A DNA stretch of 64,000 nt from Globisporangium splendens. Its lineage: Eukaryota; Oomycota; Peronosporomycetes; Pythiales; Pythiaceae. The translations under genes were made by a program, and so were the position numbers. The notes beneath the pieces were generated by a model. The model had not been told where the DNA came from. It was given only the letters and a program-made list of their open reading frames with translations, and did no database searches. Positions 52,826-64,000 of the stretch are shown here, piece after piece. Every line of letters begins with the position of its first letter. The first letter of the stretch is position 1. Where the stretch lies: positions 124,001-188,000 of the forward strand of contig VFIW01000010.1 of NCBI GenBank assembly GCA_006386115.1, written 5' to 3'.

Positions 52826-54835
52826 ATGCTCGCGCGCGACGCCGTCAAGACCTCCAACCTGTACGTGGCGCCATGCGTTTTGTATGCTTTTTGTTGATAG
52901 ACGAGCGGTGGCTTACGGAAAATGTTGCATTTTGTGTGTAGGTTTGCGACGCTGAGTAAATCCACGACGTCGTCCCGACCCGCGGCGGTGTCAGTGAAAC
53001 CTCACGGCGGAAGCGTGAGTGGGAGCAGCACCGCGAGCAACGACACCACACCCACGTCCAATGGCGACAAGAAGAAGAAGAAGAAAAAGAAGAAAAGCGC
53101 TAGCGCCAGTGCGAATGTTGTGAACAACGCTACTACGAGTGAGAACAATGGTGCCTTGGAGAACCCTGATGGAGAAGAAATCGCAAAGAAGAAAACGCTT
53201 TTCACGGTGCGCAATACCGAGAATGGGGACCAGGATACCACGACGGATCCGTCGCAGTTGCCACTCGCGAAGCGCTTGGAAGTCGCTGCAGCGCATGCTG
53301 ATATCCATGCGGCGCTCGTGGGGCTGCTCGGGTGGAGTCGCCTGTATGTGAACACGGATACGATCCTAGAGTTTTTCCAGAGCAATGCACTCGAGATGCT
53401 GTTGGAGAATATCCTGCAAGCGAATCCAGCCACGGATGCGATTTACGACAACTTGAATGCACTGCTTGCGAACTGCTTGTCGATCGAACGCAATGGGAAA
53501 GCAAGCTCGTCGAACCGAGAGATCGCGAATGCAGTGGTATCCACCGTCCGCGTCATTGTGGACAAACTGAAAGGCTCGTCGCGCTCGAACCAAGACATCG
53601 TGGCTGTGAAAAAAGCGGCGCAATATCTGAGCAAACTCGTATTGCACTATCGAGTATCCTTAAACGGTGTCAAAGTGGGCTCGACATTATCGGAAGAGAT
53701 CCTGCGGATCGACACAAAGCTCGCGAACGCTGCCTCGAAAGATGGTGCGGTTCAGGGTCAAACTATCCGCGATACGTTCCAGCGACGCGATATTCGCTGC
53801 GACGCGCTTGCGCTGTACGAAGTCCGCTTGGCAAAGATCAACCAACTCGTAAAAGACAACATCTCGTCATCGACACAGCATCTACAGGCAACAAACGCGC
53901 AGGAAAAGTCTCAAGACACTTCAAGCTCCGGATTCTCGGCGTTTGCGGCGGATGACGGGAACGAATTGGATCCGCAAGCATTAGCGTCCATTAAGCAGCA
54001 GTTACAGAGTCTAAATGAGCGGAAAGCAGCAGAGATCGCACCTCTCGATGCAAGACGACACGGCATCCAGAAGAATCTGCAAGTCCTGAAGAAGAAACGC
54101 GAAGAGCTCGAAGCGCAATTGCGAGCAGTCAGCAGCGAAATCCAGGACACTCTTGACGCCCATCTTGATGTCGACGAGCAAATCACAGCAGTCGAGGAAA
54201 GGTTTGAGGCCGAAATGTCTCACTTTGACGATGAGCACCAACATATCATCCAGCAATTCCAGCAAAAAGAGCGACGAGACCAAATCGACGCTGCGTTTTC
54301 CCAGTTGCAAGAGACTATCACCAAAATTTCCCTGGAACACAGCGAAGTTCAATCGCTCAAGGAGAAGCGAGTGGTGTGTCTGCGCCAGCACTTGGAAGGC
54401 ATCCTTCGGTACTTTGCAAGTGAGCTGCCGTGTGTGAAGTTCATGATGGGGCGTGCCGAACAAGCAGAAGTTCAATTGCAAAAGTACGTGAACGAAGCAG
54501 AAGGCTACAAAGTGCTTGGTGTGAGCGCCGTCGCAAAGGAGCTGGCCGAGAAAGCCGCTTCACTTCAGGGTCATCTTGACGAAGATAAGAAATGCCTCGA
54601 GGCGTTGCAAACAAAGGATCTGCAATTGCTGGACACGATCAAGCGGTTGTTCCATGACCCTGAGCATGCAGATGCGCTTGTAGCCTTGGACCCAGCGCTG
54701 AAGAGAGAGGTGCAACGTCACGTGGATTACATCACCAAGATCTACGAACCCGTCACTCGCGCATCGTCCAATGGTTCGTCAAGCCCCGCGAAAAGCTCCA
54801 CAGATGCACCAATAGGCTCTCAGAAGAAGAAATAG
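52826..54835 (+). CDS. coiled-coil protein of unknown function
   Basis: Not recognised. Exons 52826-52860 and 52942-54835; the junction (donor GTACGT, acceptor TGTGTAG) joins CT and G to give MLARDAVKTSNLFATLSKS...; 642 aa, TAG stop. An N-terminal Ser/Thr-rich stretch contains a run of nine lysines (coded near 53068-53094). Residues about 115-300 are predicted helical with short hydrophobic repeats (HAALVGLLGWSRLYVNTDTI, AIYDNLNALLANCLSIERN), possibly a helical-repeat fold. From about 365 to 600 there is a long coiled coil (LKKKREELEAQLRAVSSEIQ, LQETITKISLEHSEVQSLKE). No signal peptide or membrane segment. The early intron after about 12 codons is a common placement here. Confidence 0.65.
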
Positions 54836-55039
54836 GAAAGCGAAAGGATGATTGCGACAACCAGGTGAATGGATCTCTCTACGCATGTCGCGCGAGTCTC
54901 TGGATCGCAATTCGGTCTCTCCATTTCTATTTTGCTTCTCTTTATTAACTTTGGTCTATAGGTTCCTTGGATGCTTAACTTGCAGGTAGCTAGCTCCACA
55001 CCCTTTTCTCATGTATGAAATGCCTGGCGCACGTGGCGC

Positions 55040-57664
55040 CTAGCGTCTTTGATGTGGATGTGTGTAGGACGTGGTGATGCTGGTGATCTCTTGCTCGAGA
55101 TTCTGCGTCGTGAGGGTCTCTTGCTGCAAGCGCTGTTGCAGCTCTCGATTCCGACTCACCAGCATGCGCAGCCGCTCGTGGTCTGTGTTCGTCGCTGACG
55201 TCGTGGTCGAGACAGACGACGACGAGTATGACGAGGAAACTGAAGCCGTCGACATCTTGCGAGCAAGGATAGCAGCCCCTTTTACGTTGGAAGTAGGTGC
55301 AGATGCTCTCGTGCGTTGCGGTGAATCGGTTCTCAGGTGGGAGCTGTACTTGTTATCGTTTGCGGTGCTCTTAGATCCGATATGGAGCATAGGAGAAGTT
55401 GGAGTTGAATCACTTGGTGCCATCATCTTTGCCTGTCAGGATTGCTGTGAGGTAAGGAAACAGGCAGACCAAAGACCAAGTCAGCTGTTATCCCAACGAC
55501 TGACTCGAGAACACAAGAGAAACGACAGCAAGTAACAAACCTGCTTGATCGGAGACGCCGTTGTCATACTCATGGTTTTGGTCGGAGATTGCGGGACCCG
55601 CGACGTGTGCACGTACAGATCTTTCTCTTTCCGCGATGGCTCGGGCGAAGAAGTATGTTCGGCTGCAGGGCGTATCAAAGAAAGGTATTGGTGGTTGCAC
55701 GGATGGACCTGAGGCGAATACGAGGTCGCTTCGTGACAATTCCTGGCGGTCGAGGGTTCCATCGGGTTGTTGCGGTGACTATTGCTACCGGTAGCACAGT
55801 GAGGCGAGTACGGACTTGAGGGGTGCGGAGACGCCGCATTTCCACCATTGTCACGGAGATCCTTCTTGGCGATAAGCGCGTTTTCATTGCGCACGAGCAT
55901 CCACTCGGAGAACAACGAGTTTTGCGCGCGCAACGAGGTCAGATCCGCCTCCAGCCCCTTCACGTAGAGCTCCACCTGATGCGTTTCGTCCTTGGCGTTC
56001 TCAATCTCACCCTTGAGTTCTTTTTCGCGCAGGAATTGCTGCTCCTTCAAGTCATGGATCTTTATTGAGAAGAAAACCATCACAGTCAAGCCATATTAGC
56101 AACAACAGCGTTCAGAACCAGCAAGCCAAGCCCACAAGGGGGACGAAACTCCATACCGTCCGAACTAGCGTCTCGTTGTCGATCTCGGCATCTCGCAGTT
56201 GCATCTTCAGATCTTCGCAGTCTTGCATGACGCATGCACTGAGCTCGACACGGCGAACGAGTGCATTGCACCGCTGTTCAAGTGCAGCGTTCACTTCATT
56301 CAGTGTCTCCAGCTGCTCCTCCAGACTGGTGCGGATCATGCGGTCCTCCTGGGCACGTTCGTGCACGCGGTGGGCACTTTCCTGCTCGCGGGTGATCTCT
56401 TGCTCGGCCTCGCGCAAATCTGCCTCCAACTGCTTGCGCACGCGCTCTGCGTCGCGCTCACCCGTCTCCCTGGACCGGATCTCGCCCTCTAACTGTTTTG
56501 TTCTGCTTCGTTCGCGTTGAAAGCGCTCCTTGTAGGACTCCAGCTCCTCCTGCGCATTAAACCATAGCAACAACAACATCAACGAAAATGCTTGTTTGTG
56601 GCATGGACTTTAGTCCGTTCGCCTAGAGAGACGTACCTGTTTTCGGCTCAATTCATCCTGGAGCTCCTCGATCGTCATCTTCAGCGTTGCTTGGATTTTC
56701 TGCACTTGCTCTTTGTCCCACTTGGCTTGGTGTGACGGAATCGCCTCTATCAAGAGACAGAAAATATCATCCAACCATGAGCATTGCGATCGGCTTTGTC
56801 TTCAGGTTCGAAAGAGTAGATTCTAGTTGACTGGAGCTACCTGGTGGCGGAGCTACTACTTGAGCCGCAGCAAGCAGCGCATTCTTTTCCTTCTCCAGCT
56901 CCAGAGCTTTGCTCACGAGTATCGCGTTCTTGTCCTTTTCGAAACGGAGCTCTTGCTTCGTCTTGTCGTGGGCAGCTTTCAAGTCGCGCATGTACGCCTG
57001 GGACTCGGCACGACAGGACGAAATCACTGGCGCGTTGTTGCCTGGTGACCGAAAAGCCGAAATGTGTGATAAGAGTATTCTCTAAAACGTGAGCACTGAT
57101 GCTAATCGCTTTCCATACCATCTAGAATCGCCTTTAGCCGACGAACTTCGCGCTCCGCCTCTTCTCGCACTTTTGTCTCCTCCTAGTGGGCACAGCATTA
57201 ATGATTAACGGCTCAGATATGGCATTGAATCTCGGCATACCCCGGTAGTCCCTCGTGTCTACCTTGACTTTTTCGCTCAACGCGGCAAACTTACGACACA
57301 GCACTTTTAATTGCGCGGTCGCTTCTGCCGCCGAGAGGTTGGACTTCATACTCTCCTTCAGAAGCGTACCGCTCGTCGGTGACTTCTTCTTCATCGTTGA
57401 GCCACTGTCCAAGTAGTTTATCTGTATGGAAAACAATGATGGGAGTAAACAGGAGCCATAGCAACACGATATGAGCTTCAATCCTTCGACGGCCAAAATC
57501 TCGCAGGTACGCTTCCGTACCATTGTCTCTACTCAGCACCGCAAAAAAGCCACACATACTCCGTGTCAATACAATACCACATCACCCAAATGCATGCATA
57601 GGATTCCATTGGGCATTGTGCTGCTCACCTCGCTTCTGCGTTGTTGGCGTTGCCTCTGATGCAT
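55040..57664 (-). CDS. multi-exon coiled-coil protein of unknown function
   Basis: Not recognised. Eight exons, 5' to 3': 57629-57664, 57263-57421, 57119-57182, 56841-57041, 56637-56746, 56157-56549, 55541-56059, 55040-55432; all phases agree, 624 aa, TAG stop. Nearly the whole middle is coiled coil: VREEAEREVRRLKAILD, AHDKTKQELRFEKDKNAILV, ERVRKQLEADLREAEQEITR, QQFLREKELKGEIENAKDET. The C-terminal ~230 residues are Ser/Pro/His-rich, with a final short coil (RLRMLVSRNRELQQRLQQET). The first exon (MHQRQRQQRRSE) is the least certain part because the ATG is supported only by a good donor. It shares a divergent promoter with CCDC47. A cytoskeletal or centrosomal role is possible but unproven. Confidence 0.6.
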
Positions 57665-58138
57665 TCTGGATGGCGTCCTGACAAGTGTCCTTGCTGTTGT
57701 GCTGCAGTGGTGGTGTCGTGTCCATCGCTGCTTCTACACGTTTTACACAAGCACACTTCACAAAGCAATCTGCTCACTCGAGTTGCCTCTGTACGCGCAC
57801 ATACACAGAACTACGCGCTGTTGGCGCCAACCCCTGCGGCGCATGAACACACCTCTTGGCTCACTTTTGACTTGCTCGGAATGTCCTTTGAAGCTCGCTG
57901 TTCGTCTATAACAGGTGCAATTCAGTAGACGCAATTTCACAACGGGTGGTAACGGTCAAGGTTTTTATATAAGTCAAGGTTATTGGCATCTATGTCCACT
58001 TCCGAGGTTTTTCAATGGAGGTACTTGATGCAAGAAGGGAAGGGAGGGGGTACTATTTACCGTTGAGAGCAATGTGGGGCAGCAGTCAGCGCCACTCTCA
58101 GAAAAGAGATTCGCGCAGGAAGGATGTGGAGTCGAACG
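57665..58138. other. divergent promoter region, coiled-coil gene / CCDC47
   Basis: About 475 nt between two outward start codons. No gene is supported. TTTTTATATAAG near 57961-57972 is TATA-like and correctly placed for the rightward gene, though oomycete promoters usually rely on initiator elements instead. Confidence 0.35.
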
Positions 58139-60252
58139 ATGGCGCGCTGGATGGCGCTCTCCGCGCTCGTGCTCGCGAGCGTCGCCGTCACGGCAACGGC
58201 AGGTGCGTACTGCGTGGACTGTGTAGTTGTGCTGAGGCACCTGCTGCGGTTGTCCGGTGTTTGACAGACGCACTGCTGTTGTGCTGATGTTGTCACAGAG
58301 ACCGATGAGTTTGACGCGGTGGATGCGCAGGTACGCAGTTTGACACTATGCTTGAGGAAAGTTGCGTATGCGAGGTGTTTATAGTGGAAACCGTGTGTTT
58401 GTGGAATGGAATGATTAGGAAGCTCTTAAGCAAGCGAACGCTGAGCAAGTCTCAGTCAAGACCGCGCCATTCAACCCGAGTAAGTTGCCTTGCGCTTGCT
58501 TTGTGCGTTTGCCGCTACGTTGGTATTGAGCCACTGTCCATAACTGTGTTGTTTCGTTTGCCATGGCAATTGCAACGTGCAGACGATCTCTTTTACTTGG
58601 AGGCTGGCAGTTGGGCGGTCGCTGTGCTGTACATGCTGTGCTACTTTATCGGCAAATGGCAGAACAAGCGCATCGCAGAGAAGTGGTACGCATGCAAGAA
58701 ATGAATGAGTGTTGTCAACGGTTCCGTGCATTAACCGAGTTCTTGTGCTGGTCTGTAGGCTCGAAGACGCGCAACCTCACCTTGTGAAGCAGTTTGCGTA
58801 CACTGGTGCGACGGCTAACCCACCGGTGGGGTTGCTCGACGAGTCAAAGGACAACTTCAAGTACTACTGCACTGGCCGTCGCTTTTGCTCGCGCTTTGTT
58901 GCTGACCTGAAGGTATGTTTGGAATGACATTTTGTATAGAGTTCTCGAAACGTTATGAGCTCACGAGCACTGTTTGTTTCTTTTGTCTTGCACAGTTGGC
59001 CTCTCGCCACGATTTGTTCGCGCGTCTTTTCCGTGTCGTTTTTCCTAAGAATGACTACTTGGTAATGCCGTGTTGCAATTGTGCGAACTTGCTCGAAGTA
59101 CTGTGTACTAACTGGAATGCATCCTCAAATACAGACGTTTGACATTGGACTGAATGCTGCCGATGTGGATCCATTCATCTTTTCGGTCAGCAAGAAGCTC
59201 GAATACAACGACCTCACGAAGCTTTTTCCGGAGCTGGTGCGTGCATGCTCGTATGATTTTCTTGGTGTGTAGCGAAATGTTGCATTCTAACCATTCTGCA
59301 CTCGTCTTCTCTGAAAAACTGAATAGATCACCGTCGCCAAGCGTGTTCCTTCGAACGACGCTCCAGATTCGTTCTGCGTGATTACTGACAATGTCGAGGT
59401 TCCGAAAGTTGCCTTGACGAAGCAATTCCAAAACGTAAGTGGCTTCGGTTATGACAATATTACCATGCGCGTCTGACTCCTTGAGCGTGATGTTGAGTAA
59501 CTGAGACTGTTTTGTTGTGGCACCTGTAGTTCCTGAAGGATTTGGAAGATTTCCTGGAATACATTGTTATCACGGACATGAACACGCTGCAGATGATGTA
59601 CGTAGATATTCCACGCTTACGGGCATACACATACGAACAGTGACTTACTCTACTTCGTTAATTTTTCTTTCCCAGTGGAATCCCGCTCTCGGATAAGCGC
59701 GTGCTTCGCTTGCACTTCAAATTGTGGAGTGGCTCGAAGAAGCTTGACTCGGAGAAGGCTGTTCTGTTTGCGGCATACCTGATTGACGCTATCGGTTCGA
59801 CCATGAAACTTTCTCGAGACGTACGTTCGCAGCAACATACGAAGAATGCTTTACGCGCAAAGAGTTCGTGTGCTAAATCTGTTTTGTGGCTTTACAGGCT
59901 AAGTACAGTGCCCAGAAGAAGAGAGCAAAGCTTCAACAAGAGCAGGATGATTCCGAGTCCGCACAGCTGGTAAGATTTAGCTGTTCACGTCGTCCTCTCA
60001 TTTCTTGTGTGCTTCGGTTAGCGCGACTTTTCTTTCTCTGTTTTTAGGAGCAAGCCCGTCGCCTTAACGAGCTCAAGGAGAAGAAGCAGAAGGAATACGA
60101 GTCTCTTTCGTACGAGCAGCAGCAAAAGTTGGACGAGCTTAACCAGAAAAAGATGCAGCGCAAGCGTATCGGCCGCAAGGTATGCTCCGAGACACATGCA
60201 TGCTGGCTTCATAGACCTACTCACTAACATCGTCGCCTTGTTGCAGAAATAA
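58139..60252 (+). CDS. CCDC47: CCDC47 (PAT-complex subunit of the ER translocon)
   Basis: ER membrane protein that helps insert multipass proteins at the Sec61 translocon. Thirteen exons: 58139-58202, 58299-58330, 58419-58479, 58583-58685, 58759-58912, 58996-59061, 59135-59236, 59327-59434, 59530-59597, 59676-59820, 59898-59969, 60048-60179, 60247-60252; every phase matches, 370 aa, TAA. Features in order: signal peptide (WMALSALVLASVAVTATA), short acidic lumenal part, one membrane span (AVAVLYMLCYFIGKW), the cytosolic core (YYCTGRRFCSRFVADLKLAS, RHDLFARLFRVVFPKNDY, DPFIFSVSKKLEYNDL), and a charged C-terminal coil (QARRLNELKEKKQKEYESLS) ending in a basic tail. It is shorter than animal CCDC47 (about 480). 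The last exon encodes only Lys and the stop. Confidence 0.88.
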
Positions 60253-61342
60253 ACTCGCGCGGTTCAGACTCTTCAGAACGGCAACTCGCTTCTTTGCGCA
60301 TTGCCTTCCACTTTGAAATCCAAAGAAGCAACAGTAGGCAGCTGCACTATGCAAGCAAGAGGTTCAAAGCCGATACTCGTTGTAAGAAGCATCAACACAG
60401 TCGAATGAGTCGCGTCAGACTTTTTACCGTTGCCATGTGCATCTGCATGATCTGATCTGCCTTTCTCACGTGAGAAAGTCCACATAGGAAATTAGAGCAG
60501 AAACAACAGGTCTACTGCTTTCCCAAGAGCCTCAGTTAAACTCAGCGGTGACAGCAAAGCTCGCGGATCTGCAACCAGCAAAAATGGTTCAAGCTGATGT
60601 TTTATGCTTTTCTTCCATGGTATCATGTCGTATGCGACGAACCAGAGCTCTTCGATTTTTTTGATAGGCAACAAGCCAGTCCCGTATCCGGATGCCTCGT
60701 ATCCGGCTCACGGTCTTTTTGAACCCATGGTCTTTTTGTATGGCGGGTTGGCTCGGGTCGTCATCGCTCTTCAATTCATTGAATCGTTCAGCAATTCATT
60801 TTGTGCTTCAAAGTACCAGCAACAGGAAGATGCGCTCAATTCATCTGAGTCGAAGAAAGAAAAGAATCTGCAGCAGCAGCAGCTGAAGGAGAAAACGCCA
60901 TTCGACGACGCGCAGCCTCCGCCTCAAGCCACGCGAGCCTCCACGCGACCCAAGAGCCTTCAAGGGCGCATTTAGACGCAGCTCGCACAGGTGAGCGCTC
61001 TCTGCTTTTGTATGAATGTGGGAAATGCTGCTTTGGTGGTGGGAGGCACAAGTTGCAGCTGCAACTTCAATGAGGAAAAAACATGCACGCATGCGCGTAG
61101 TGTCGAGGCTCCCGCATGAGAAAGAGCGCATGATTGTATACCAGCGCGCATGCGGTCGTTAATTCATGCGTATATCTCTGTGTGCTAAATGCTTGTTGGA
61201 CGATAAGTAGCCAACGTAAACAGCGAAGGGGCTGCTTCTGATGTTGACGCTTGTTGGCGATATTTTGTAGTTCGTAGCAGCTTTACAGGACGAGGGAGTG
61301 ACTTTTGAATCAGAAGGAGGAGCAAGCGAAAAGATTTAAAGT
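60253..61342. other. 1.1 kb region between CCDC47 and MAEA
   Basis: No gene is firmly supported. A 123-codon frame starting at ATG 60604 and ending TAG 60975 has a Gln/Lys/Pro-rich second half and no domain; it may be chance or an upstream ORF. Just after it, GCACAG followed by GTGAGCGC (about 60991) and later TATTTTGTAG (about 61270) could bound a 5' UTR intron of MAEA. Otherwise I see only A/T-rich spacer. Confidence 0.35.
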
Positions 61343-62884
61343 ATGGAGTTGAACCATCCACTGCTGCGCGCGCCGTTTGAGAAGGTGAACAAGTCGTTCC
61401 GCTTGTACCAGAAGCAGATGACGAAAGAGCTGGCGGCGGTCAACAAGACCATTGTCGATCTGTATGAAGAGCAGCAACCAGCGCAGCGAATGGACGTGGA
61501 CGTGCTGATCGCGAAACTGGGTGAGATCGCGGACAAGATTAAGTGCTTGAAAGAAGACGCGAAGACGAAAACCGCTGCTCAAGAGCAAGATTTGGAGATC
61601 TGCTTGAAGCGCACGCGGTACATCCAAGAGCTTGCAGCGGCTGCTCCAGTCCTGGATCCAAAGAGAAGCTCAACCAGTGCAGATGAAGAGCTCAGAAGCT
61701 CTACCCAGAATGTTATCAGCAACCGTCTGATTGCAGATTATCTGTTGAGCCGTGGCTACTTGAGCACTTCCAAGATTATCCAAGAAACAAAAGGTAATGT
61801 GATGAGATAATGGTCTCCTCTTTGCTTGGTCTGCAAAATAGCTAACAACCTTTCTCATTTCTGCAACTTAGGAATCGACTACTTGGTGGACCATGAATTG
61901 TACAGTGAGTGCCAAAGTATTCTTCAAGAATTGCAAGCCCGCAATACGGCTCCTGCGCTCGCGTGGTGTGCACAAAACGGATCTCGACTCCGTCGTCTCC
62001 AATCGAGACTAGAATTTCGTCTTCGGCTACAAGGATTCATCGAATTGGTGCGACAGCAGAAGCCTTTTGATGCAATCGAGTACGCGCAAGTATATCTGAC
62101 GCCGCTGGCGATGCAGCGAGATGACCAGCAAGTGAAGGACGCGGACCACGCGGAAATCGAAGTAGCCATGGGCACATTGGCATTCCGATCCCCAGAACAG
62201 TCAGGGCAAGACCGGTACCAGCGGCTTTTTGCCATGGAACGATGGAGTGAGCTCGTCGACGACTTCAAACGAACGTTTTTGGAAGTATATGGGGTACATG
62301 ACCCACCGTCGCTCTGCATTGCGCTCTACACAGGGCTGTCGACGTTGAACACGAGAACTTGCCAGCGCAATCGGGATGCGAACTCGAAGGCAAAGTTGAC
62401 TCGCTCTCGTAGCAGTATGGACCAGGACTCGGCGCACAATGAAAGCACAGGAGAAGGTGACAATGGTGCCGATGGAGAGTACCCGAAGAGCAAGAAGTCG
62501 AGACTTCTGGCGCAAAATGATGACGATGATGCCACAGAAAAGGGATCAATTGCGACTCTCTCCAGTCTCGCACAGCAAAACTGCAAGCACCCGTTGTTCA
62601 TGGACGCATCGGTTCCCATTTGCCCTGCCTGCAGCGACGTTGGCAGTGAATTGTGCAAGGGCATCCCGTTTGCGTACCACCCACACTCGCGCTTGGTGTG
62701 CCGCATCACGCACAAAGCGATGGACGAGCACAACCCTCCACGCGTACTCCCGAACGGGTACGTGTACAGCCAAGAAGGCATCGACCAGATGCTCAAACTG
62801 AACGAGCGCAGCGGTATGATCAAGTGCGTCGAGACCCAAGAGCTCTTCGCGCTGACGGAGATCAAACCGGTGTATATTTTGTAG
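61343..62884 (+). CDS. MAEA: CTLH/GID ubiquitin ligase subunit MAEA (FYV10/GID9)
   Basis: Catalytic RING-type subunit, partner of RMND5/GID2, in the CTLH (GID) E3 ligase that in yeast degrades gluconeogenic enzymes. Exons 61343-61793 and 61872-62884; the junction reads IIQETK-GIDYLVDHELY; 487 aa, TAG stop. After an N-terminal helical bundle (FEKVNKSFRLYQKQMTKELA) come LisH (RLIADYLLSRGYLSTSKIIQ), CTLH (ALAWCAQNGSRLRRLQSRLE, FRLRLQGFIELVRQQ) and CRA segments. The C-terminal degenerate RING is CKHPLFMDASVPICPACSDV with LPNGYVYSQEGI, as in MAEA. Between CRA and RING lies a ~55-residue acidic/Ser-rich insert (near 62400-62550) including KSKKSRL, which could be a nuclear signal. Length is above animal MAEA (396) because of this insert. 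Confidence 0.92.
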
Positions 62885-63048
62885 TAGGAAGAACCTAGAG
62901 ACCAGTAGACATGCATGTGGTGTGATTTGCCTTTTGTATGTGCGTGTGCGTTTGAAAGTATGTATTTAAAACCAAGAACGCAGCAAAATCTTGTATGTGA
63001 AGCATATAGCACTCCAGAGTGGTTAGTGGTAGCTGTAGCTGCCAACGC

Positions 63049-64000
63049 CTAGTTGCTCGACGGCGCCTTGCTCATATTTCGCGGATGTTCGAACGCGCCA
63101 CTGTGCTGCAGGTTTTCTGTCAGCGTCTGCATGAAATCCTGGATCGTTTTCTCGTTCGGGCGCCGCGTGCCCTCAAGCAGGAGCACGAGGTGCATGCACG
63201 GATCCACGCGCGTGATGTAGTACGAAACCTTGAGGCGCTTCTCCGTGTGGGTAAAGCTACAGCAAACAACAACAACATCGTCATGGGCACAGACTCGCAA
63301 CATTGTGACATCATCACTAAAAGAGGGTACGCACACTGGGCGAGTCGTCTTGATCGCGTCTCTGTTGTCCATGATCAGACTCACGATATTTGGCCAATGC
63401 TGCAAAGGCGGCTCGTTATTTGGGTAGCAAAACACGGCAGGCCAGCCTCGAAGTCCCCAGAGCGGCGAGAAATCGCTCTGCTCTTCCTCTCGCTCCATGT
63501 CGACCTGCATAAACAGCGAGTGGCGCGCTTGCAGCGGCATAGCCGAGGATGCTGTCGACGAGGACGAGGTGAACGACTGGAGTTGCTGCTGTTGCTTCCT
63601 GCTCAGCGGTGCATCTCCGGACGCCTGGAGCTTCTGCTGAGGACTGTGGTCACGGTCTTCTGGCTCCGGCTGGCTTGGCCGTGCTCGACTCGTGCTCGGA
63701 CACAGGTATCCGTTCTGGTAATAGTGGGCACCTTTGTCTTCGAGCTCGTTGGTCTCGAGGATCAGCATGATGTACGCGCCATTATCATCGCCACGATATG
63801 CTACAAATCAAAGAGATCAAGTCAAAGTGGGTAGCCCTCATTCAACAAACTTCACATACAAAACTTACATCCTCGCGAGAGAAGCACGTCCATCAATTGC
63901 AGATAGGAGATCCCCATGGGTGTGCGAATGAAGCGCGTCAAATCATGGGAGAGGAAATCGCCCTGGCGCTCAAACGGACCAAGCCACTGATGGAAGTACA
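63049..64000 (-). CDS. KICS2: KICSTOR subunit KICS2 (C12orf66 family), 3' part; 5' end outside window
   Basis: KICSTOR anchors GATOR1 at lysosomes so that amino-acid shortage shuts off TORC1 (known from animals). Visible exons: 63869 to beyond 64000, 63335-63800, 63049-63256 (TAG stop). The first junction gives LMDVLLSRG-SYRGDDNGAYIMLILETN. The last intron (63257-63334, GTGCGT to GCTGTAG) is 78 nt, a multiple of three with no stop, so read-through is also possible; the spliced form aligns better with the family. Family features: FERQGDFLSHDLTRFIR, GWPAVFCYPNNEPPLQHWPN followed by IVSLIMDNRD, then YYITRVDPCMHLVLLLEG and TIQDFMQTLTENLQ. A ~65-residue Gln/Ser-rich insert separates the two conserved blocks. 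Confidence 0.8.

Noticed and set aside
58139..60252. First reading of this multi-exon ER gene as SEC63
   Set aside because: No J domain and only one membrane span; the cytosolic core and tail fit CCDC47.
60604..60975. 123-codon plus-strand ORF between CCDC47 and MAEA
   Set aside because: No domain, low-complexity second half; more likely leader sequence or chance.

Overview
This window is nuclear DNA of a eukaryote and is best read as an oomycete (stramenopile), probably of the Pythium/Phytophthora side. The reasons are compact genes, mostly 50-100 nt introns with GTACGT/GTAAGT/GTGCGT-type donors and (T/C)AG acceptors, long intronless exons, flagellar genes (CFAP54, CFAP57) beside fungus-like housekeeping genes, and initiator motifs of the oomycete type. 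All three stop codons end clearly conserved proteins (TAA in GMPPA, TAG in eIF2-gamma, TGA in the OTU protein), so the standard code applies. I ran no database search; names come from recognising motifs and family sequence patterns, and exon limits come from splice sites that restore frame and homology.

Layout, left to right: a small two-exon hypothetical gene (-, 366-731); RRP36 (+); a very large ARM-repeat gene (+, 3786-9123) broken by two single-base frameshifts; GMPPA (+); a HAD phosphatase like the plant TH2 HAD domain (-); an OTUD6B-like deubiquitinase (+); a KA1-like/ARM protein (-); about 1.9 kb of gene-poor DNA; the TORC2 subunit SIN1 (+, nine exons); ribosomal protein eL18 (-); an aspartyl-hydroxylase/sulfotransferase fusion (+); a Tudor-like/C2/coiled-coil gene (-) with one frameshift and one in-frame stop; a chimera of cyclic-nucleotide-binding domains with CFAP54 (+, 27318-35672) with an in-frame stop; gamma-tubulin complex protein 3 (-, 17 exons); a CENP-B-type HTH protein (+); cytosolic leucyl-tRNA synthetase (-); an LSM10-like protein (+); CFAP57 (-) with an in-frame stop; eIF2-gamma (+); two coiled-coil genes of unknown role (+ and -); CCDC47 (+, 13 exons); the CTLH ubiquitin-ligase subunit MAEA (+); and the 3' part of a KICS2 gene (-) that runs off the right edge.

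Functionally most genes are housekeeping: translation (LeuRS, eIF2-gamma, eL18), ribosome biogenesis (RRP36), nucleotide sugars (GMPPA), ER membrane-protein insertion (CCDC47), microtubule nucleation (GCP3) and ubiquitin (OTU, MAEA). Two genes belong to TOR control: SIN1 (TORC2) and KICS2 (KICSTOR, amino-acid input to TORC1). There is no sign of operons, prophage, CRISPR, tRNA genes or intact transposons.

The most interesting pattern is that reading-frame lesions are confined to four genes, two of which are flagellar (CFAP54 and CFAP57), while about eighteen other genes are clean. This is either decay of flagellar genes in a lineage that rarely makes zoospores, or clustered sequence errors; reads over six short sites would decide.
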